The notes under the pieces are model-generated. The model was not told where the DNA came from and did not search any database. It saw only the letters and a list, made by a program, of their open reading frames with translations. From Deltaproteobacteria bacterium (GTDB taxonomy: Bacteria; Myxococcota_A; Polyangia; Haliangiales; Haliangiaceae): a stretch of 38,306 nucleotides of DNA. This document shows, in pieces, positions 1 through 8,426 of this stretch (positions within the stretch are counted from its first letter, which is position 1; the number at the start of each line of letters is the position of its first letter). The translations under genes were made by a program, and so were the position numbers. The stretch spans positions 1 through 38,306 of the forward strand of contig JACCTC010000090.1 in assembly GCA_013812655.1 (NCBI GenBank), written 5' to 3'.

Positions 1-20
1 GTACCCGTTCACGGGTTGGA
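1..20. repeat. Left terminal inverted repeat of the IS66 element
   Basis: These 20 bases are the reverse complement of 1525-1544 except at position 5. The repeat starts at the very first base of the window, so the window or contig begins exactly at the tip of the element. Confidence 0.9.
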
Positions 21-1451
21 CTACGCAGCAACGAGCAGCGAGGGTGTGCGTCGATTACGTAGGGCCGCTTGAATGGCGCTGGTGAGGTAGTCGAAGAGCG
101 GACGACCTTGCTTGCGGCACGTGGATACGACCGACTTGATGTTCGCCGCGAACCGCGTACCGCGGACGCTCCGACTGCCGAATGTGAGCTTGCGCCACAT
201 GACGAAGCCTCGAAGCTCGCGCTCGGCGTGGTTGTTCGTCGGCTCAACGCCGAGTTCGTCGATGAAGGTCCACAACGCTTCGCGATGCGCGAGGATGTCG
301 CGGCACGAACCGCCAATTCCGGACAAGCCGGCGCCTTCTTCGAGCAACCGTTCGATGAAGGCGCGGACCGGTGCGATGCGGGTTCGAAATTTCGCGCGCG
401 ACAGGGTGCCGTCACGGACCTGGTGCCAGTGATCGAAGACGATGCCGGTCCACAGCAGCAGCTGGTTGCCGAGCTGTCCGGCCCGCCCGCTTCGAGTCGC
501 GTACGACGCGAACTTGCGCAACAGATGAGCAAGGCAGATTTGCCGGCGTTCCATCGCCCAGAAGCCGAACTGCGAGCCTCGGTCGGTGACGAGGATGCCA
601 CGTACCTGCGAGAGCCAGCTCTGCAGAGCCTGCTGCGTGCCGTTCGCCGCGACGTGAAACACGGTGACCGCCTTCGTCGCGAGTACCCACAGACTGCGGT
701 ACATGCCGGACTGGTACCAGGTCGTGGCGTCGACGTGCTTGACGCGCGCTGCGAGCGCATGAACAAGGGCTTCGTCGACTGCGTCGGCGACGGCCTCACT
801 GACCACTTCCTCGGATTCGCTGATGCAGCCGAGCGAGACGTCGATCCCGTACAAATCGCTCAGCAGCAGCTGCACCTTGCGACGGCTGACGTGCATCGAG
901 CCGGTCAGCACCGCGATCAAGGCCAGCAGGCGGGGACCGAACAGACCAGCCGGTGTTCCCGGCGGCAACGCTGCGCACGTCGTCGCACCGCAGGAGCAGG
1001 TGACGGTGTGCAGGCGGAACTCGTCGACCAACACGTCCTTGGGGATCTCGAACACTTGATGCCGAATTGGCGATGCGTCCGGCGTAGGCGCCAGATCCTT
1101 GTTGCATCGTCGACACGTCTCCGGGAAGCACTCGGTGGTGTTGGTCACCTTGCTTGCAGGCAACAGCGTGCGGGTCTTCCCCTTGTGCCCTGGCTGCCCA
1201 CCCGGCGCTCGACCGGATCCGAGCTTCTTGTCTTGTCGTTCATCGCGGTCCGCCGGCGAGTCGCTCGATGGCGGCTTGTTCGAGTTCGACGAGTTCTGGC
1301 CGAGGCGGCGCTTCAACTCGGCGTTCTCCGTTTTCAGAGCGGCGTTCTCTGCCTTCAACACCGCGATCTCGGCGGCCTGTGCCTCGACCCTTGCGAGCAG
1401 CTTCTCGACCTGGCGCTCCAGGCGTTCGATCCGCTCGTCGGCAACGCTCAC
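21..1451 (-). CDS. IS66 family transposase (TnpC type)
   Basis: A 476-residue DDE transposase. Residues 5-50 form a leucine-zipper-like coiled coil, the usual IS66 N-terminus. A Ser/Asn-rich and basic linker with a GGQPGHKG motif (84-91) follows, then a zinc-binding segment with Cys113/Cys116 and Cys152/Cys154. The catalytic domain shows the DDE triad at Asp241 (HVDATTW), Asp290 (VTDRGSQF) and Glu410 (NNHAERELR). The length is normal for tnpC. The start is GTG at 1451. An ATG four bases upstream is in another frame, and no strong ribosome binding site is visible. No frameshift or internal stop was seen, so the enzyme is probably functional. Confidence 0.95.
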   Translation of the reverse strand: MSVADERIERLERQVEKLLARVEAQAAEIAVLKAENAALKTENAELKRRLGQNSSNSNKPPSSDSPADRDERQDKKLGSGRAPGGQPGHKGKTRTLLPASKVTNTTECFPETCRRCNKDLAPTPDASPIRHQVFEIPKDVLVDEFRLHTVTCSCGATTCAALPPGTPAGLFGPRLLALIAVLTGSMHVSRRKVQLLLSDLYGIDVSLGCISESEEVVSEAVADAVDEALVHALAARVKHVDATTWYQSGMYRSLWVLATKAVTVFHVAANGTQQALQSWLSQVRGILVTDRGSQFGFWAMERRQICLAHLLRKFASYATRSGRAGQLGNQLLLWTGIVFDHWHQVRDGTLSRAKFRTRIAPVRAFIERLLEEGAGLSGIGGSCRDILAHREALWTFIDELGVEPTNNHAERELRGFVMWRKLTFGSRSVRGTRFAANIKSVVSTCRKQGRPLFDYLTSAIQAALRNRRTPSLLVAA

Positions 1452-1524
1452 CCATACGTTTGATCACGCGCAAGGCCACAGGTCGATCGTTGCCGATCCA
1501 TTTTTCTTGTGGGGAGATCCGGAC

Positions 1525-1544
1525 TCCAACCCGTGAACGCGTAC
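1525..1544. repeat. Right terminal inverted repeat of the IS66 element
   Basis: This is the partner of 1-20, with 19 of 20 bases complementary. It lies about 75 bases upstream of the transposase start. Confidence 0.9.
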
Positions 1545-1600
1545 TATTTGTGCACGTGATTCACTGAGTCTCACGCGAATCGACCATATGAGATTGATTC

Positions 1601-2599
1601 TCACGGCAGGAAGTCGGCCGCGGCGACCCTCACGAGCACGTACTCGGGACCGATGCCGAGCTGGATCAGCAGGTCGTCGGCGTCGCGGACGATCGACCAC
1701 GGTCCGTCGTGCTGGCACGCGACCTCCGCCGTACCACCCGCGAGCGGAACCCGGCGGACCACATGGTGACCTCCCTCCTCCGCCCAGAGCACGTGATCGC
1801 CGAAGACGAATGGCCCCATGATCGACCCGTTCGCGTTGCCAGCGCCAACCTCGGCCAGCACCGTGGCGGCGCCGTCATCGATGCGCAGGATCGCCTGTTC
1901 GAAGTCGCCGACGCGCGTCGCGACGATGCCGCCCGGCACCGGCGCCAGCGCCCCGAAGGCACCAGGCGCGACGACCTCCAGCTCCGTCCCAGCCGTGCGG
2001 ACCCGGCGGAGTGCGTAGCCGTCGCCACCATCACTCGAGAGGTACAGCAGGTCTGGCGAGACCGCGCCGACCAGAGATGCATTCCGGAGAGCGTCGAGGA
2101 CGGAGGGCGGCGAGGCCCGCGGGAAGCGTACTTGCGAAGCGCCGTCGGTCAAGCTCTCGAGGACGGCGAGGGCATCACCGACCACCGCGATGTCGCCGAA
2201 GTTCTCGGTCGCGCCGACGACGGTCAACTGCTGCGAGTCCTCGTCGAACTCGAACAGCTGATCCGCGGTGGCGAAGTAGACCGTGCCCGACGTCGGATCG
2301 GCCGCGCCGGCGCGGACCCGGATCGGCTCGATGAGCGCGGGCTCGCCACCCGCCAGGGGTACGCGCGTGAGCCCGCTTTCGGTATCGAGGTAGATCGCAC
2401 GGGCGGTCACGGCGACGACGAAGCTCACGGCGGTGCTCCGGTGGAGCACGGTCGCAGGCACCTCGTGCGGGCACGCGAGCGCCATCCGGGGAGGTTCCCC
2501 AGCGTCGGGTTGCGGCTCGAGCCGGGTGCCATCACCGCAGGCCAGGAGGAGCACCGCTGGCGCGAGCAACGGACGAAATGTGCGCGATGTTGGCTTCAT
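1601..2599 (-). CDS. Lipoprotein with beta-propeller-like repeats, function unknown
   Basis: A 332-residue protein with a lipoprotein signal peptide: basic N-terminus, hydrophobic core, lipobox ending LLAC with Cys21, then a short charged linker. The mature part has repeating units of the type 'value, then GG...V' (for example LPLAGGEPALI and VPLAGGTAEVA), which resemble blades of a WD40-like or DUF5050-type beta-propeller. No catalytic motif is visible. It is probably anchored in the outer membrane or periplasm. It stands alone, with the IS66 element 56 bases past its stop codon and a transposase relic just upstream. The fold is inferred from the repeat spacing only. Confidence 0.75.
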   Translation of the reverse strand: MKPTSRTFRPLLAPAVLLLACGDGTRLEPQPDAGEPPRMALACPHEVPATVLHRSTAVSFVVAVTARAIYLDTESGLTRVPLAGGEPALIEPIRVRAGAADPTSGTVYFATADQLFEFDEDSQQLTVVGATENFGDIAVVGDALAVLESLTDGASQVRFPRASPPSVLDALRNASLVGAVSPDLLYLSSDGGDGYALRRVRTAGTELEVVAPGAFGALAPVPGGIVATRVGDFEQAILRIDDGAATVLAEVGAGNANGSIMGPFVFGDHVLWAEEGGHHVVRRVPLAGGTAEVACQHDGPWSIVRDADDLLIQLGIGPEYVLVRVAAADFLP

Positions 2600-2609
2600 G
2601 GCCGCGACA

Positions 2610-2756
2610 CTATGGCGAGACTACCTCGCGCGCAACGACGCAAATCGTGATCGCCTCGACGGCTTCGTCGGTCGGCGGTGGCAGCGCGTGAAACGTGACC
2701 GAGCCGTCGGGCTGCTCGTGCCACACGCGCTCTGGACTACGGTGTGGAATGCAACT
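2610..2756 (-). pseudogene. Relic of an IS91-like transposase (internal fragment)
   Basis: A 48-codon stretch read from the minus strand is bounded by a stop at 2757-2759 and a TAG at 2610-2612, with no convincing start. It reads ...VWHEQPDGSVTFHALPPP followed by TDEAVEAIT. The D-G-x-V-x-F-H-A-L-P-P-P-T pattern is, to my knowledge, typical of the central region of IS91-like (zinc-binding, Y2-type) transposases in high-GC proteobacteria. Everything else of such a gene is missing, so this is a decayed fragment. It lies between two lipoprotein genes. The assignment rests on motif recall, not on a search. Confidence 0.55.
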
Positions 2757-2782
2757 TCAGCGCGCGCGAAGCGTCAGGTCGT

Positions 2783-4822
2783 CTACTGACCTTCAGAGAG
2801 CGTCTGGACGCCCGCCACGAGCGTGGTGGTCACGCCGTCGATCGTGAGCGAGCCGCCCACCGTGTCGCGGTTGAACTTGATCGTGACCTGCTTGCCGGTC
2901 GACAGGTTGACGGTGACGCCAGGCTGAGCAGTCGTTCCCGCAGACGTCTGCGAGGTCACGGCACCGTCGACGGACAGCACGTGGAGGTAGCGCTGGTCGC
3001 CGCCGGCCACCTTCTCGTCGAGGCGGTAACCACCCGTGAACGCGGTGTTCGAGGCAAACGCGTAGTTCGAGACCGTCGCCGAGCTCGGGGCCATGCGGGT
3101 GACCTTCAGCGTGTGGCCGGCGTTCGTGATCGTCGCGGTGTTGCCGCTCGTGACGGCCGCGGTCGGCGAGACGAGCTGCCAGGTCTGGGTCGTTCCCGAC
3201 GTCGTCTGCACGCGGTCGAACACGATGATCGCATTGGGCTCGAGATACAGCATCTCGCGATGCACCTTCTGGATCGCAGCGTGACCGCGATACGACGGCG
3301 TCACATCGGTCGACAGGTAGACGTAGCCAGTGCCCTTCTTGAGGGCGACAACCTTGGACACCGTCGCTGCAACCTGCTTGATCGGCACCCCACCGCTGTC
3401 GATGCGGACCAGGCTGTGCGCGGTGGTCTCCTGCGCGAGGCCCGAGCGCGAGTGGATGTTCGCGTCGTGCGCGAGCCAGCCGCCCTTGTAGATCATCAGC
3501 GAGCCCTGGTCCTGATGCGCGTGCGACTCGGTGTACGGGCCGGCGATCAGGTTGACCCACGTCGCGGCCTTGTCCCAGCCCGAGCGCGCGTAGACCGCGC
3601 CGATGCCCTTGCCGTGATAGGTCGTGTTGAGACCGGTCAGCGCCGTCGTCGTGATGCCCGGGTTGTCGTTGATGAAGTCGTAGCCGACCATGAAGCTCTG
3701 CGACATCGTCTTGGTGTTCGAGTTCGTCAACAGATATTTGGCGCGGCGCGACAGCGAGTCGGCCGGGAAGATCTGCATCAGCTCCTGGAGGTAGTCGCGG
3801 TGGTAATCGAAGAACGCGGCGGTCGCGTCGCGCGAGTGGTCACCGACCGGCGCGACCTTGTCGAGCGTCGGCATCGTCTGGTGGATGAAAGCGAGCATCG
3901 ACTTGCGGGTGTGCGGCGTGGCGCTCGCGAGCGTCTCGCCGGTCGTCGCCTTCCACCAGTCATAGAGCTCGAACAGCCGGCGCATCGCCACGCCGTAGCC
4001 CGTGCCCTCGCGCGAGGCGCCGTTGACGAGGTCGGCGTTGAACGTCGGCACGAGTTGGTTGACGATCTTCTCGTCGCGGAACTTCGTCAGCCAGGCATCG
4101 GCCTGGGTGTTCTCGCCGCGGGTGGCGAGCCCGACGAGCATCGTCGCCCGCAGGAACGAGTAGTAGTAGTTGTTCGACGGGTTGTTCACCGACCACCCGC
4201 TCCACGGGATCGTCGCGGTGCCCCACTTCGCCGTCGTGTGATTCCAGACGTTCGAGATCGCCTGGTTCGCGTACTTGATCCAGCGCGCGCGCTGCGTCGA
4301 CGTGGTCTGCGCGAAGCACCAGTCATAGACGATCGCGAGATCACCGATCATCTCGCCGATCTGCAGGTAGCTGTCTCCGGCCACCTCGGGCGCGGCGTTC
4401 ACCGCGATCTTGGTCTCGGCCGCCTTCACCTGGGTCTCGACGACGGCGACGGCCTTCGTGCAGTACTTCAGGTTGCCCGAGATCTGCGACATCAGCGCGC
4501 CGTTCCACGCCTGGAAGCCCCAGATCGATGTGCCGGCGTACCAGGCGTCGACCTTAGAGCGGAACGCGACCGCGGCGGGCGTGTTGCTATCGAGCGCCGT
4601 GGTCAGCCGGGCCTTGTTGGGGCCGAGGTAGATGCGCGGGTGATTCGACGGGTAGACGGGCGTCGTGGTGAGGGCCGAGACCGACTCGGTAACTTCGTCA
4701 TCTGCGACCTCCTCCTCACTGACCTCGTCCCCGACCTTGTCCCCGGTCTCGGTGACGCAGCCCGTCACCATCGCCAGGACCACCGTGCTCACTGCAGACA
4801 ACAAATTTTTCGTTCGAGCCAT
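2783..4822 (-). CDS. Heparinase II/III-family lipoprotein (putative polysaccharide lyase)
   Basis: A 679-residue protein with a lipobox (VTGC, Cys22) followed by a long acidic linker (about 25-50). The mature protein begins with YPSNHPRIYL, a common entry to the alpha/alpha-toroid domain of heparinase II/III-like lyases. The second half carries the hallmark segment ESHAHQDQGSLMIYKGGWL, with paired His residues, and a nearby AHDANIHSR, followed by a beta-sandwich. This family cleaves uronate-containing polysaccharides by beta-elimination. The substrate cannot be told from sequence, and no PL or sulfatase cluster lies nearby. ATG 4822 is preferred over an in-frame TTG at 4840, because it places the signal peptide directly at the N-terminus. 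Confidence 0.8.
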   Translation of the reverse strand: MARTKNLLSAVSTVVLAMVTGCVTETGDKVGDEVSEEEVADDEVTESVSALTTTPVYPSNHPRIYLGPNKARLTTALDSNTPAAVAFRSKVDAWYAGTSIWGFQAWNGALMSQISGNLKYCTKAVAVVETQVKAAETKIAVNAAPEVAGDSYLQIGEMIGDLAIVYDWCFAQTTSTQRARWIKYANQAISNVWNHTTAKWGTATIPWSGWSVNNPSNNYYYSFLRATMLVGLATRGENTQADAWLTKFRDEKIVNQLVPTFNADLVNGASREGTGYGVAMRRLFELYDWWKATTGETLASATPHTRKSMLAFIHQTMPTLDKVAPVGDHSRDATAAFFDYHRDYLQELMQIFPADSLSRRAKYLLTNSNTKTMSQSFMVGYDFINDNPGITTTALTGLNTTYHGKGIGAVYARSGWDKAATWVNLIAGPYTESHAHQDQGSLMIYKGGWLAHDANIHSRSGLAQETTAHSLVRIDSGGVPIKQVAATVSKVVALKKGTGYVYLSTDVTPSYRGHAAIQKVHREMLYLEPNAIIVFDRVQTTSGTTQTWQLVSPTAAVTSGNTATITNAGHTLKVTRMAPSSATVSNYAFASNTAFTGGYRLDEKVAGGDQRYLHVLSVDGAVTSQTSAGTTAQPGVTVNLSTGKQVTIKFNRDTVGGSLTIDGVTTTLVAGVQTLSEGQ

Positions 4823-4874
4823 GGCGCGCGTTGTAGTCAACGAACCACTACCTGCCTATTAGGGTATCTCTTGG

Positions 4875-4893
4875 TCCTAATCAGCACTTAGGA
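4875..4893. promoter_or_regulatory. Small inverted repeat upstream of the heparinase-like gene
   Basis: TCCTAA (4875-4880) and TTAGGA (4888-4893) form a 6-base inverted repeat with a 7-base spacer, about 55 bases upstream of the minus-strand start at 4822. Its local AT richness and position fit an operator, but this is inference only. Confidence 0.3.
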
Positions 4894-5003
4894 GATCAGC
4901 AGATCTCGGAGTGCGAAATACCGACGTGATCACAGGCGTGGTGCCCATTCCGCGCGAGGCAGATTACAAAGCTTGCGCGTCATGTAAGTGCCGAAATTGA
5001 GCC

Positions 5004-5019
5004 GACTGACGCGTCAGTC
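5004..5019. promoter_or_regulatory. Perfect 16-base palindrome
   Basis: GACTGACGCGTCAGTC is its own reverse complement. It lies between the end of the MFS gene (5070, minus) and the start of the heparinase-like gene (4822, minus). It has no loop and no clear T tract on the minus strand, so a dimeric-regulator operator is at least as likely as a terminator for the MFS gene. Confidence 0.4.
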
Positions 5020-5069
5020 CAGCATTTTTGTCACGAAGAGCCCGAGTGCCACGCGCGGGAGTCGTAGCG

Positions 5070-6713
5070 TCAGTGACCGCCCGGGTCGCCCGTGCGCTTC
5101 GGCTTCGCGTTCCAGATGCGTAGCGTCAGCAAGAATCCGACGAGCGCGACCGGAATCATCGCGTACGGCCAGATCGTCCAGTTGTCGATCTTGGCGGCCT
5201 CCGGGTTCTTCACGAGGCAGCCCGTCGCGGCGTCGCGGATCTTCGAGGCAGGCAGCATGGCGCCGTACAGGAACGACTGCGCCGTGGAGCCGAGGTAGAC
5301 GAAGCCGTCGATGATACCGACGGCGACGCCGGTGTTCCTCTTGCCCGCGAAGTCCGCGGACGCGGTCGCGGTCAGCATCCCGTGGACGCCGATGATCGCC
5401 ATCGACATGAACGCGACCACCCAGCCGATCGCCTGCGGCACGACGAACAGCGGGACGATCAGGATCGCGCCACCGAGCATCACGCCATAGAGCACGCCCG
5501 AGACCGGGCTACGCCGCGACTGGAACATGTGATCGCTGATCGCGCCGGCGAAGATGCCGCCGGTGATCCCCGCGATACACGACACCATCCCCCAGTTCTC
5601 GAACACGAACGTGTTGCCGAGGCCGACGCCCTTGCCGAAATCGACGCCCCACTGGAGGATCGCCTGGCGCAAGAACCCCGAGCACAGCTCGATGATCGAG
5701 ATCGTCAGGATCACCGGGTGCGTCAGCAGCTTGACGAAGACCTTGACGACGCCGAGCTTCTCGTCGGATTGCAGGCCGTCACCGAGGTCGAAGTCCGGGT
5801 GGCCGGCATCCGACGGCTGGTTCTGCACGAACAGGAACGACAGCACGAAGAAGATCGCGAGCACGATCGCCGGGATGAAGAACAGCCACTCGATCTCGAA
5901 GTACTCGGTGATCCGGCGTCCGACGTCGTACGCGAAGTAGAGACCAAGCGAGATCAGGATCCCGAAGATGCCGCCGAAGGTGCCGCGTTCGCGGACGTGG
6001 AACCACGCGGCGTTGACCTTGACGATCGAGACCGCGCCGAAGCTCTGGAAGTACATGTTGAGCGCGTACGCCGCGGAGAACGCGGTGACATGGCTCATCC
6101 CGAACGTCTCGCCGGACAGCGCCATGTAACCCATCAGCGCGTTCGCAACGCCCGAGCCCGCAGCGGAGATCAGGATGGTCTGGCGCCCGCCCCACCGATC
6201 GGTCAGCGGACCGTTGAGCAGGAACGCGATGCCGTAGACCGCGGAGCCGACGCCGAAGACCGTCCCGTACTCGAGCTCGGTCAGCCCGATGCCCTGGAAC
6301 TGCTTCATGTTGTAGCGGCCGAAGTACAGGAACGAGTACGTCAGCCCGAGCGGCAGCCAGTTGAGCAGGCGGCGGTGCCGGAACGCGGTCGAGTGACCGA
6401 GCTCGACGCGCGGCAGCCGCATCACGACGACCGTGATCACGACGATCAAAATTCCGATCGGCAACAGATCATCGATCAGCGCCTTCTTCGGCGGCGGCGG
6501 CTTCTTCGGGCACGCCGAGGCCGCCGGCATGATCGCGGGTGGAGGCGGCGGTGCGTCGACCGTCGGTGCAGTGTCCGTGGTTGCCTGCGCGACGGTGGGC
6601 GGCGGTGGCGGCTGCGCACCCGAGGGCGAGCTCGAGAACCAGATCACAGCGCCGACGACGAGCTCGAGGAAGAGCACGAACACGAACGTACTCTTGCGTG
6701 TACGGGTGGCCAT
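5070..6713 (-). CDS. MFS transporter, OPA/GlpT-like, with extra N-terminal module
   Basis: A 547-residue membrane protein. From about residue 110 it is a 12-helix major facilitator of the organophosphate:phosphate antiporter type: LNWLPLGLTYSFLYFGRYN opens the first core helix, and GPLTDRWGGRQ is the loop 2-3 signature. GlpT/UhpT-type members are about 450 residues. The extra 100 residues here comprise an added N-terminal helix (about 9-27), a Pro/Ala/Thr-rich stretch (34-76) and another helix (about 82-98). Substrates of the family are glycerol-3-phosphate or hexose phosphates exchanged for phosphate, and the precise one is unknown. It starts with ATG at 6713, 56 bases from the divergent lipoprotein gene. 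Confidence 0.85.
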   Translation of the reverse strand: MATRTRKSTFVFVLFLELVVGAVIWFSSSPSGAQPPPPPTVAQATTDTAPTVDAPPPPPAIMPAASACPKKPPPPKKALIDDLLPIGILIVVITVVVMRLPRVELGHSTAFRHRRLLNWLPLGLTYSFLYFGRYNMKQFQGIGLTELEYGTVFGVGSAVYGIAFLLNGPLTDRWGGRQTILISAAGSGVANALMGYMALSGETFGMSHVTAFSAAYALNMYFQSFGAVSIVKVNAAWFHVRERGTFGGIFGILISLGLYFAYDVGRRITEYFEIEWLFFIPAIVLAIFFVLSFLFVQNQPSDAGHPDFDLGDGLQSDEKLGVVKVFVKLLTHPVILTISIIELCSGFLRQAILQWGVDFGKGVGLGNTFVFENWGMVSCIAGITGGIFAGAISDHMFQSRRSPVSGVLYGVMLGGAILIVPLFVVPQAIGWVVAFMSMAIIGVHGMLTATASADFAGKRNTGVAVGIIDGFVYLGSTAQSFLYGAMLPASKIRDAATGCLVKNPEAAKIDNWTIWPYAMIPVALVGFLLTLRIWNAKPKRTGDPGGH

Positions 6714-6769
6714 CGGGCGGACACTACTGGCGCCGTCGACGCGGTGGCAAGGTGCTAACGTCGGCTTCG

Positions 6770-7645
6770 ATGTGTCCCAGTCCGCGCCTGTCCTTCGTAC
6801 TCCTCCCGGTCATCCTCCTCGGCTGCGGCACCAAGAAGCAGCGTGATGAGGTCGCCGTCGGATCCGCCAGCGGCGCACCCGCGATGACCGCGGACGCGAG
6901 CACCGCGGTCACCACGGACACCGTCGAAATCTTCGTCGACGCAGTATCGGTCGGGAAGGTCACCAGGGCGCAGCTCGATGGCTGGCCGCGGGTCGACACG
7001 CTGGTCCCGGTCGAGGCTCGCCGGCTCGGCACGTGGATGAACGTGAAGCTGATCGGGCGCGCGCCGACGGCGACAGACCTCGCGAAGCCGTCCGCGAGTC
7101 ACCCCGACAAGGTCCCCGTGCTGTTTCCCGGCGAGGGCGGCGCGCCGTCGTTCGGGATGTTCGACCCGGTCGAGCTCGCGAAGAAGGGGCAACCCGCGGT
7201 GCGCGAGGACGGCGTGCGCGAGGTCCGGATCTCGCTGTCGACGAGCGAGCGCGGCGGCGATCACCAGGGCGGCGCCGGCGAGGGCGCCGACCCGATGAAG
7301 ATCATCGTCAAGATCAAGACGCCGAGCGGCGACAAGGAGCTGACCGGCGAGAAGATCCTGTCGCTGCCCCGTGAGCCGCAACCGGGCAACGAGGAGACCA
7401 AGGGGTGGCGCGTCACGCAGTTCCTCGATGCTGTCGGCGTGACCAAGTATCAGTCGCTCGTGCTGATCGACGCGGGCGGCACGACGCTGCCGCTCGACAA
7501 GAAGGAGCTCGATCCGGCGACCGCGAACCCGTTCATCAAGCTCAACAAGCAGGGCCACCTGCGGTTTCGCATGTTCACGAAGCAGCGCGATGGCTGGCAA
7601 CCGGGCGCAGATCTTCGCCAGCTCGTCACGATCCAGGTCAAGTAG
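6770..7645 (+). CDS. Lipoprotein of unknown function with two similar halves
   Basis: A 291-residue protein. ATG 6770 gives a clean lipoprotein signal with lipobox LLGC (Cys19), so the longer reading frame upstream is not used. The mature protein has two segments of similar plan (about 45-105 and 170-285). Each starts with a short beta-strand (EIFVDAVSVGKV; KIIVKIKTPSGDKEL), continues with a W-containing turn and ends in a hydrophobic strand. They are separated by a Gly-rich linker (about 160-172). I do not recognise the family. Its last 8 bases overlap the 3' end of the convergent gene at 7638. Confidence 0.75.
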   Translation: MCPSPRLSFVLLPVILLGCGTKKQRDEVAVGSASGAPAMTADASTAVTTDTVEIFVDAVSVGKVTRAQLDGWPRVDTLVPVEARRLGTWMNVKLIGRAPTATDLAKPSASHPDKVPVLFPGEGGAPSFGMFDPVELAKKGQPAVREDGVREVRISLSTSERGGDHQGGAGEGADPMKIIVKIKTPSGDKELTGEKILSLPREPQPGNEETKGWRVTQFLDAVGVTKYQSLVLIDAGGTTLPLDKKELDPATANPFIKLNKQGHLRFRMFTKQRDGWQPGADLRQLVTIQVK

Positions 7646-8426
7646 CGTCGATCCAGGTGTCCTGGTTCGGCAAACGCGCACGCAGCTGGCGACGCAGCAG
7701 CGGCCGGCCGGTCTCGCACAGCGCCTCGTAGTCGGTGCCGAGGGTCGCCCAGCTGACCTCGTCGCTGCCGAACGTGCGCTGCTGCGGCACATCCGGCGGC
7801 CGTGCGGCACGCGGGTGCTGATAATAGAGCGCGTGATCGAAGCGCGCGGTCGCGTGATACCGGCCGTCGTGGACGTGCACCGTCGGGAAGAACAGCCGGC
7901 CTTCCGCGCGCGTCGGGAACGTCATCGCCATCGGGTGCACCGTCACCTTGCCCGGCGCGAGCTGGAACACCGCAAAGCCATAGTCGGCGTAGTGCGGTAC
8001 CGCGTCGAAGAGCACGTCGGGTAGCCGGAACTGCGGATCGATCCGCACGAAGTCGGCGCGGGTCGGCACGTACGAGGCGATGAACGCGCCGATCTGGTGG
8101 ACCACCAGACGCGGCCCGGCCGAGCGCGACACGCCGCCCTTCGCCAGTGCCTGGATCGGCGCGAACATCGCGGCGAGCTCTTCGAACATCCGGGGATGGT
8201 GCTCGAGGTTCACGAAGCGCACCGCATCGTCACCGCTGCCGGGGACGACGGGGAGCGGCAAGATCATCGCGACTTCGCGCGCGCTCGCGAGGTTCATCCC
8301 GTACGCGAGCGCCTGGACGCCGGGCGCCATCATTCGCGTGAAGATGTTCGTCGCCGAGACGTGAACGCGCGGCGCGAGCAGACGCGCGAGGATGCCTGTC
8401 GGCGTGCGCGCCGAGAAGCAGCACAT
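7638..8426 (-). CDS. Conserved hypothetical protein with MCCFS N-terminus
   Basis: A 262-residue protein without signal peptide or membrane helices. It starts with MCCFSARTP and continues with VSATNIFTRM and an EVAMILPLPVVPG strand. Proteins with this MCCFS start and a VLPLPVP-like strand occur in several bacterial phyla, to my knowledge without an assigned function. The adjacent Cys2/Cys3 at the N-terminus is striking and could be modified, or exposed after Met removal. The start is fixed by the TGATG overlap with the stop codon of the upstream gene, which implies translational coupling. No enzymatic motif was recognised. Confidence 0.8.
   Translation of the reverse strand: MCCFSARTPTGILARLLAPRVHVSATNIFTRMMAPGVQALAYGMNLASAREVAMILPLPVVPGSGDDAVRFVNLEHHPRMFEELAAMFAPIQALAKGGVSRSAGPRLVVHQIGAFIASYVPTRADFVRIDPQFRLPDVLFDAVPHYADYGFAVFQLAPGKVTVHPMAMTFPTRAEGRLFFPTVHVHDGRYHATARFDHALYYQHPRAARPPDVPQQRTFGSDEVSWATLGTDYEALCETGRPLLRRQLRARLPNQDTWIDAT

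Larger units (their letters stand above)
1..1544 (-). mobile_element. Complete IS66-family insertion sequence, single-ORF type
   Basis: The element is bounded by 20-base terminal inverted repeats at 1-20 and 1525-1544 that match at 19 of 20 positions. It holds one transposase gene reading leftwards and no tnpA or tnpB accessory genes. Elements of the IS66 family that carry only tnpC (ISBst12-like) have this layout and length. IS66 elements normally make 8-base target duplications. The right flank would be tatttgtg (1545-1552), but the left flank lies outside the window. The outer repeat ends begin GTAC rather than the commoner GTAA. The ORF and both ends look intact, so the copy may be active. 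Confidence 0.9.

Noticed and set aside
69-1463. Long plus-strand frame opposite the IS66 transposase
   Set aside because: It is antisense to a transposase with intact motifs; its Arg-rich, domain-free translation is a GC-driven shadow.
2744-4891. 715-codon frame opposite the heparinase-like gene
   Set aside because: No domain or signal peptide; composition typical of antisense frames in high-GC DNA, while the minus strand carries clear motifs.
5382-6758. Plus-strand frame opposite the MFS transporter
   Set aside because: Highly charged, without domains; a shadow of the transporter gene.
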